DNA from: CAYWXV01 sp964462535
GTDB lineage: Bacteria > Bacteroidota > Ignavibacteria > OLB7
Direction: 5' to 3'
Length of the DNA stretch: 55,639 nucleotides
Assembly: GCA_964462535.1 (NCBI GenBank)
Contig: CAYWXV010000021.1
Span: 1 to 55,639, forward strand
The position numbers and the translations under genes were made by a program. How positions within the stretch are numbered: position 1 is the first letter of the stretch; every line of letters begins with the position of its first letter. A model generated the notes under the pieces. The model did not search any database. It was not told the DNA's origin and saw nothing but the letters and a program-made list of their open reading frames with translations. Positions 53,219 to 55,639 of the stretch are shown in pieces.

Positions 53219-53279
53219 TCAGCGTTCGTATGGTGCAGGCGAAACAGTTACAGAGTGACCCACTAGTTCTGGAGGAGTT

Positions 53280-55373
53280 ATGAGCCGGAGTTTCCGTGCA
53301 GTGGTGCTCTTTGCGGCAGTGATTTCGTTCCCGCTGATTTCAGCCCGTGCAGTCGGTCAGTCACAGTGCCCCGTATGGTACGTTGGTGACCGTATTGGAA
53401 TTGACTTCAGGACGAAGCCACCAAGTGTTCGCACCGATTTCGGAATAACCCAGCTCGAGGGAACCTCGATTGCATGTGATTCTGTTACGGGAAACGTATT
53501 GTTCTACACCAATGGAGTTGTCATTGCGGATCGCACGCACGCAATCATGCCGAACGGATCTGGGTTGCTCGGCCATAATTCATCTACGCAGTCAGCCCTG
53601 GTAATCCCGATGCCTGGTCGGTCTGGGTGGTACTACGTCTTCACGTCCGACCAGGAAGGAAATGCGGGCGGAAATCCCCGTGGTCACTATTACTCGACCG
53701 TCGATATGTCGTTGAGAGGGGGCCTTGGGGACGTCGTGCAAAAGAACGTTCCGATGCCCACTCCTGTGGTCATGTCGGAGCGTCTCACGGCGATCAAGAG
53801 GTGCGACATCGAGGGTTACTGGGTAATAACGCATTCGCGGAACGGAAATCACTTCTACTCGTGGCCGGTTGCCGTGTCGGGAGTTGGCGCGCCGGTCGCG
53901 TCGCTCGCTGGCCCCGTGCTCTCTACGGAGCAACCTCTCGGAGCCCTCACGCCGTCGCACAATGGATTGCGTCTCGTTATGACAGCGCGAAATGACCATC
54001 GTGTGGATCTGCTTGAATTCGATCCCGCTTCGGGAGTCGTTAGTGGCGGGCCAAACGTATACCTGGGCAGTGGCTTGACGTACGATGCCGCGTTTTCACC
54101 CGACGATCGAAAACTCTACTACGGGGTGGACGCCGGTTTCTTTCAATGCGACATCACCGGGAGCCAAGCCGAAATCGCGTCGTCCACAATTAGACTTAAC
54201 AGCACGTCGTCGTGGGATCCCGAGAGAAGATTCTTTGGAGTGGAGGAGGGACCCGACGGGCGCATCTACGCCATCGCCAACGACATCTACAACGGTGGCG
54301 TTCTCCAACCATGGGTGTCCGGTGTTGACTTCCCGAACGGTTCAGGTTTTGCCTGTGGTTTTCGAGACAGCACACTCCCAATTCCGGATAGGCGACTGCA
54401 GATTGGCCTCCCCAATATTACCGTGGGGCGTTTAGAATGCGTCCAACCGGATACCGGTATCGCTTTCACGTTCTATGCAGGCGAGGGCTGTACCGGGAGT
54501 ACTGATCGGCTGAACGTACCATTCGACGCGTGGTATCACAGCGACACTGTTCGGTCAATCTCGTTCGAGGGGGCCAATGCTGACCTACTCCGGCTTGACA
54601 CGGTTACACCCATTTTTCTTCCCGCCACGCGGCCGGTTATTATCCCGCTGTTGTGGGCCTGGGGGCTACCCGGGCCGCAGCGGGTGGTCATGGTACTCAA
54701 TACAGCCGCGGGGTACTCGCATCGCATCCTGATCAAGGGGCAATCTGCCGGACGGGTAGACTCACTCTTCAGTATGGCCACTATTGGAATACCGAATGGA
54801 TTCACCGGCGATACGTGTGTGCCGCTGCGCAATGTGTACAACAGGTCCCTCCGCGTGCGTGACACGACATGGCTTAACAACAATGGACGAGTCAGACTGC
54901 GTGACCTAGCTCTGCCGGGGAGCTTCGGGACGGGGGCGACCGTGAATCTTTGCCTCCACGTAGATCCCGGGGGACTCCCGCCAGAATTCGCGCTCCTTGT
55001 TGGTGTTGATGGCACGGACAGCTGTGCCGTACCGTTCTGCGCTGCGCACGTTGTGAGGTTTCTAGCGGGAGCCGTTATCGGATCGCCTGTCGCGCGTGTA
55101 GCCGACGATGGGGCGGGCGAGCTTCTTGACATTCGTCCGAATCCCGTGGAGGACGAGTCGACGGTTGACCTCACTATCCGACAAGCTGGGATGGTTCGGA
55201 TAGATGTAGTTGACATGCGAGGGGCGTGTGTGGCAACGTTGGCGGACAGGCGATTTGAGGCTGGTCTCCATTCATTGCTTCTGTCAAGAATGGGTCTTGC
55301 TTCCGGTGTGTACGCTCTTGTCGTTGCCGTAAATCGAAGGGTTTCCAGAGTAATTCAGTTCGTCGTAAAGTAA
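53280..55373 (+). CDS. secreted beta-propeller protein with C-terminal sorting domain (paralogue 2)
   Basis: The start is set by GGAGGAG just upstream of MSRSFRAVVLFAAVISFPLI, a signal peptide. The 697-residue product matches the preceding protein across the first 390 residues (WYVGDRIGIDFRTKPP, LLFYTNGV against LLFYTDGD, MPNGSGLLGH, FTSDQEGN, STVDMSLRGGLGDV, YDAAFSPDDRKLYYG). The PKD domain of the first copy is absent; a shorter Ig-like segment follows instead. It ends with a sorting domain (IRPNPVEDESTVDLTIRQ...SGVYALVVAVN). The two genes are a tandem duplication that diverged in the C-terminal half. Confidence 0.92.
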   Translation: MSRSFRAVVLFAAVISFPLISARAVGQSQCPVWYVGDRIGIDFRTKPPSVRTDFGITQLEGTSIACDSVTGNVLFYTNGVVIADRTHAIMPNGSGLLGHNSSTQSALVIPMPGRSGWYYVFTSDQEGNAGGNPRGHYYSTVDMSLRGGLGDVVQKNVPMPTPVVMSERLTAIKRCDIEGYWVITHSRNGNHFYSWPVAVSGVGAPVASLAGPVLSTEQPLGALTPSHNGLRLVMTARNDHRVDLLEFDPASGVVSGGPNVYLGSGLTYDAAFSPDDRKLYYGVDAGFFQCDITGSQAEIASSTIRLNSTSSWDPERRFFGVEEGPDGRIYAIANDIYNGGVLQPWVSGVDFPNGSGFACGFRDSTLPIPDRRLQIGLPNITVGRLECVQPDTGIAFTFYAGEGCTGSTDRLNVPFDAWYHSDTVRSISFEGANADLLRLDTVTPIFLPATRPVIIPLLWAWGLPGPQRVVMVLNTAAGYSHRILIKGQSAGRVDSLFSMATIGIPNGFTGDTCVPLRNVYNRSLRVRDTTWLNNNGRVRLRDLALPGSFGTGATVNLCLHVDPGGLPPEFALLVGVDGTDSCAVPFCAAHVVRFLAGAVIGSPVARVADDGAGELLDIRPNPVEDESTVDLTIRQAGMVRIDVVDMRGACVATLADRRFEAGLHSLLLSRMGLASGVYALVVAVNRRVSRVIQFVVK

Positions 55374-55397
55374 GGGTACGGCCGAGCCGATTGACGT

Positions 55398-55455
55398 ATG
55401 GGCCGGATGCTGTGTTCGACGCGCTTGGAAGGCGTGCGAAGAGCATCCGGCCCAT
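55398..55455 (+). terminator. long hairpin after the second propeller gene
   Basis: ATGGGCCGGATGCT (55398-55411) is exactly complementary to AGCATCCGGCCCAT (55442-55455). The 30-base interior can form further pairs. It begins 25 bases after the stop codon. There is no T-run. Confidence 0.6.
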
Positions 55456-55639
55456 GCGTGTTGTATCGACGTGTACGCGTCGCCTTCCGTGGCGGCCACG
55501 TCCATGAGCGCAACGACGACGCCGGGGTGCATTTGCAGGGATCGCTGTGCGATGTTTCTAACAGGGGGCATCGGGCTGCGTGCAGTTCCACCTGCTATGA
55601 TTAGACACAGGCCCCCGCTTGTGCGTTATCGCGGCAGGG
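55456..55639. other. end of window, no gene recognised
   Basis: Short open frames occur on both strands, none with a ribosome site or recognisable domain. A gene or RNA may begin beyond the window edge. Confidence 0.5.

Noticed and set aside
55456..55639. Partial gene or structured RNA at the window edge
   Set aside because: Neither strand gives a recognisable domain or RNA motif in the 180 bases available.
1..55639. Prophage, integrase or insertion sequence
   Set aside because: No transposase, integrase or phage structural gene was recognised. The tail-fibre-like protein has a signal peptide and no phage neighbours.

Overview
This window looks like a scaffold from a GC-rich member of the Bacteroidota/Chlorobiota superphylum. 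Candidatus Kapabacteria or an Ignavibacteria relative is my best guess. The signs are: several very large secreted proteins ending in a type IX-style C-terminal sorting domain (Pro-Asn-Pro motif followed by a short beta-rich tail), IgGFc-binding-like and beta-propeller surface proteins, a short Hc1 histone-like protein, split PurS/PurQ, short-form Psd, and promoters with a TAnnTTTG -7 box (clearest in front of tRNA-Arg). Two 100-N gaps show that it is an assembled scaffold; one of them is demonstrably an artefact of unmerged contig ends.

Layout. 1-3.4 kb: tRNA-Arg(UCU) and three exported proteins, all on the minus strand. 3.7-4.8 kb: a probable Tat-exported metallophosphoesterase lipoprotein. 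4.8-7.8 kb: a minus-strand cluster of Hc1, a lipoprotein, a LytR_C protein, RsfS and an ArgRS-derived protein that keeps both tRNA-binding ends but has no catalytic domain. 8.0-11.0 kb: UvrA. 11.2-12.0 kb: a DUF4397-like lipoprotein with a clean terminator. 12.3-20.2 kb: minus-strand housekeeping genes (EF-G-like GTPase, TlpA-like thioredoxin, GatA, two TatA/B-type proteins, PurQ, PurS, PssA, Psd). 20.4-30.2 kb: exported proteins, namely a PepSY lipoprotein with a His/Cys-rich linker, a gapped lipoprotein, a 1265-residue IgGFc-like sorting-domain protein, a protein with 17 decapeptide repeats, and a lipoprotein subtilase. 30.3-34.4 kb: MurA, a GT4 glycosyltransferase and a methyltransferase. 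34.5-43.1 kb: a WD40/FN3 sorting-domain protein, a structured non-coding leader with an intrinsic terminator, a huge outer-membrane protein, RdgB and an RluD-family synthase. 43.2-47.2 kb: a gene-poor stretch, a second lipoprotein subtilase and a MEMO-family protein. 47.3-55.4 kb: Mfd and two tandem paralogous beta-propeller proteins with sorting domains.

How the genes work together. Housekeeping genes for translation quality (GatA, RsfS, EF-G-like), DNA repair (UvrA and Mfd, the two ends of transcription-coupled repair), phosphatidylethanolamine synthesis (PssA then Psd), purine synthesis (PurS/PurQ), nucleotide sanitation (RdgB) and cell wall (MurA) are interleaved with an outer-surface set. 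Four proteins carry sorting domains (22833-26630, 34537-37332, 50759-53218, 53280-55373), but no type IX secretion machinery gene is in the window. The TatA-type genes fit the Tat-lipoprotein signal of the metallophosphoesterase.

The least ordinary items are the catalytic-domain-less ArgRS paralogue, the EF-G-like protein with a degenerate G4 motif, three copies of a palindromic intergenic repeat (two of which provide the stop codon of the neighbouring gene), the structured leader at 37.64-37.81 kb whose 5' part can pair with the terminator arm, and an orphan terminator at 44.34 kb in a gene-poor stretch.
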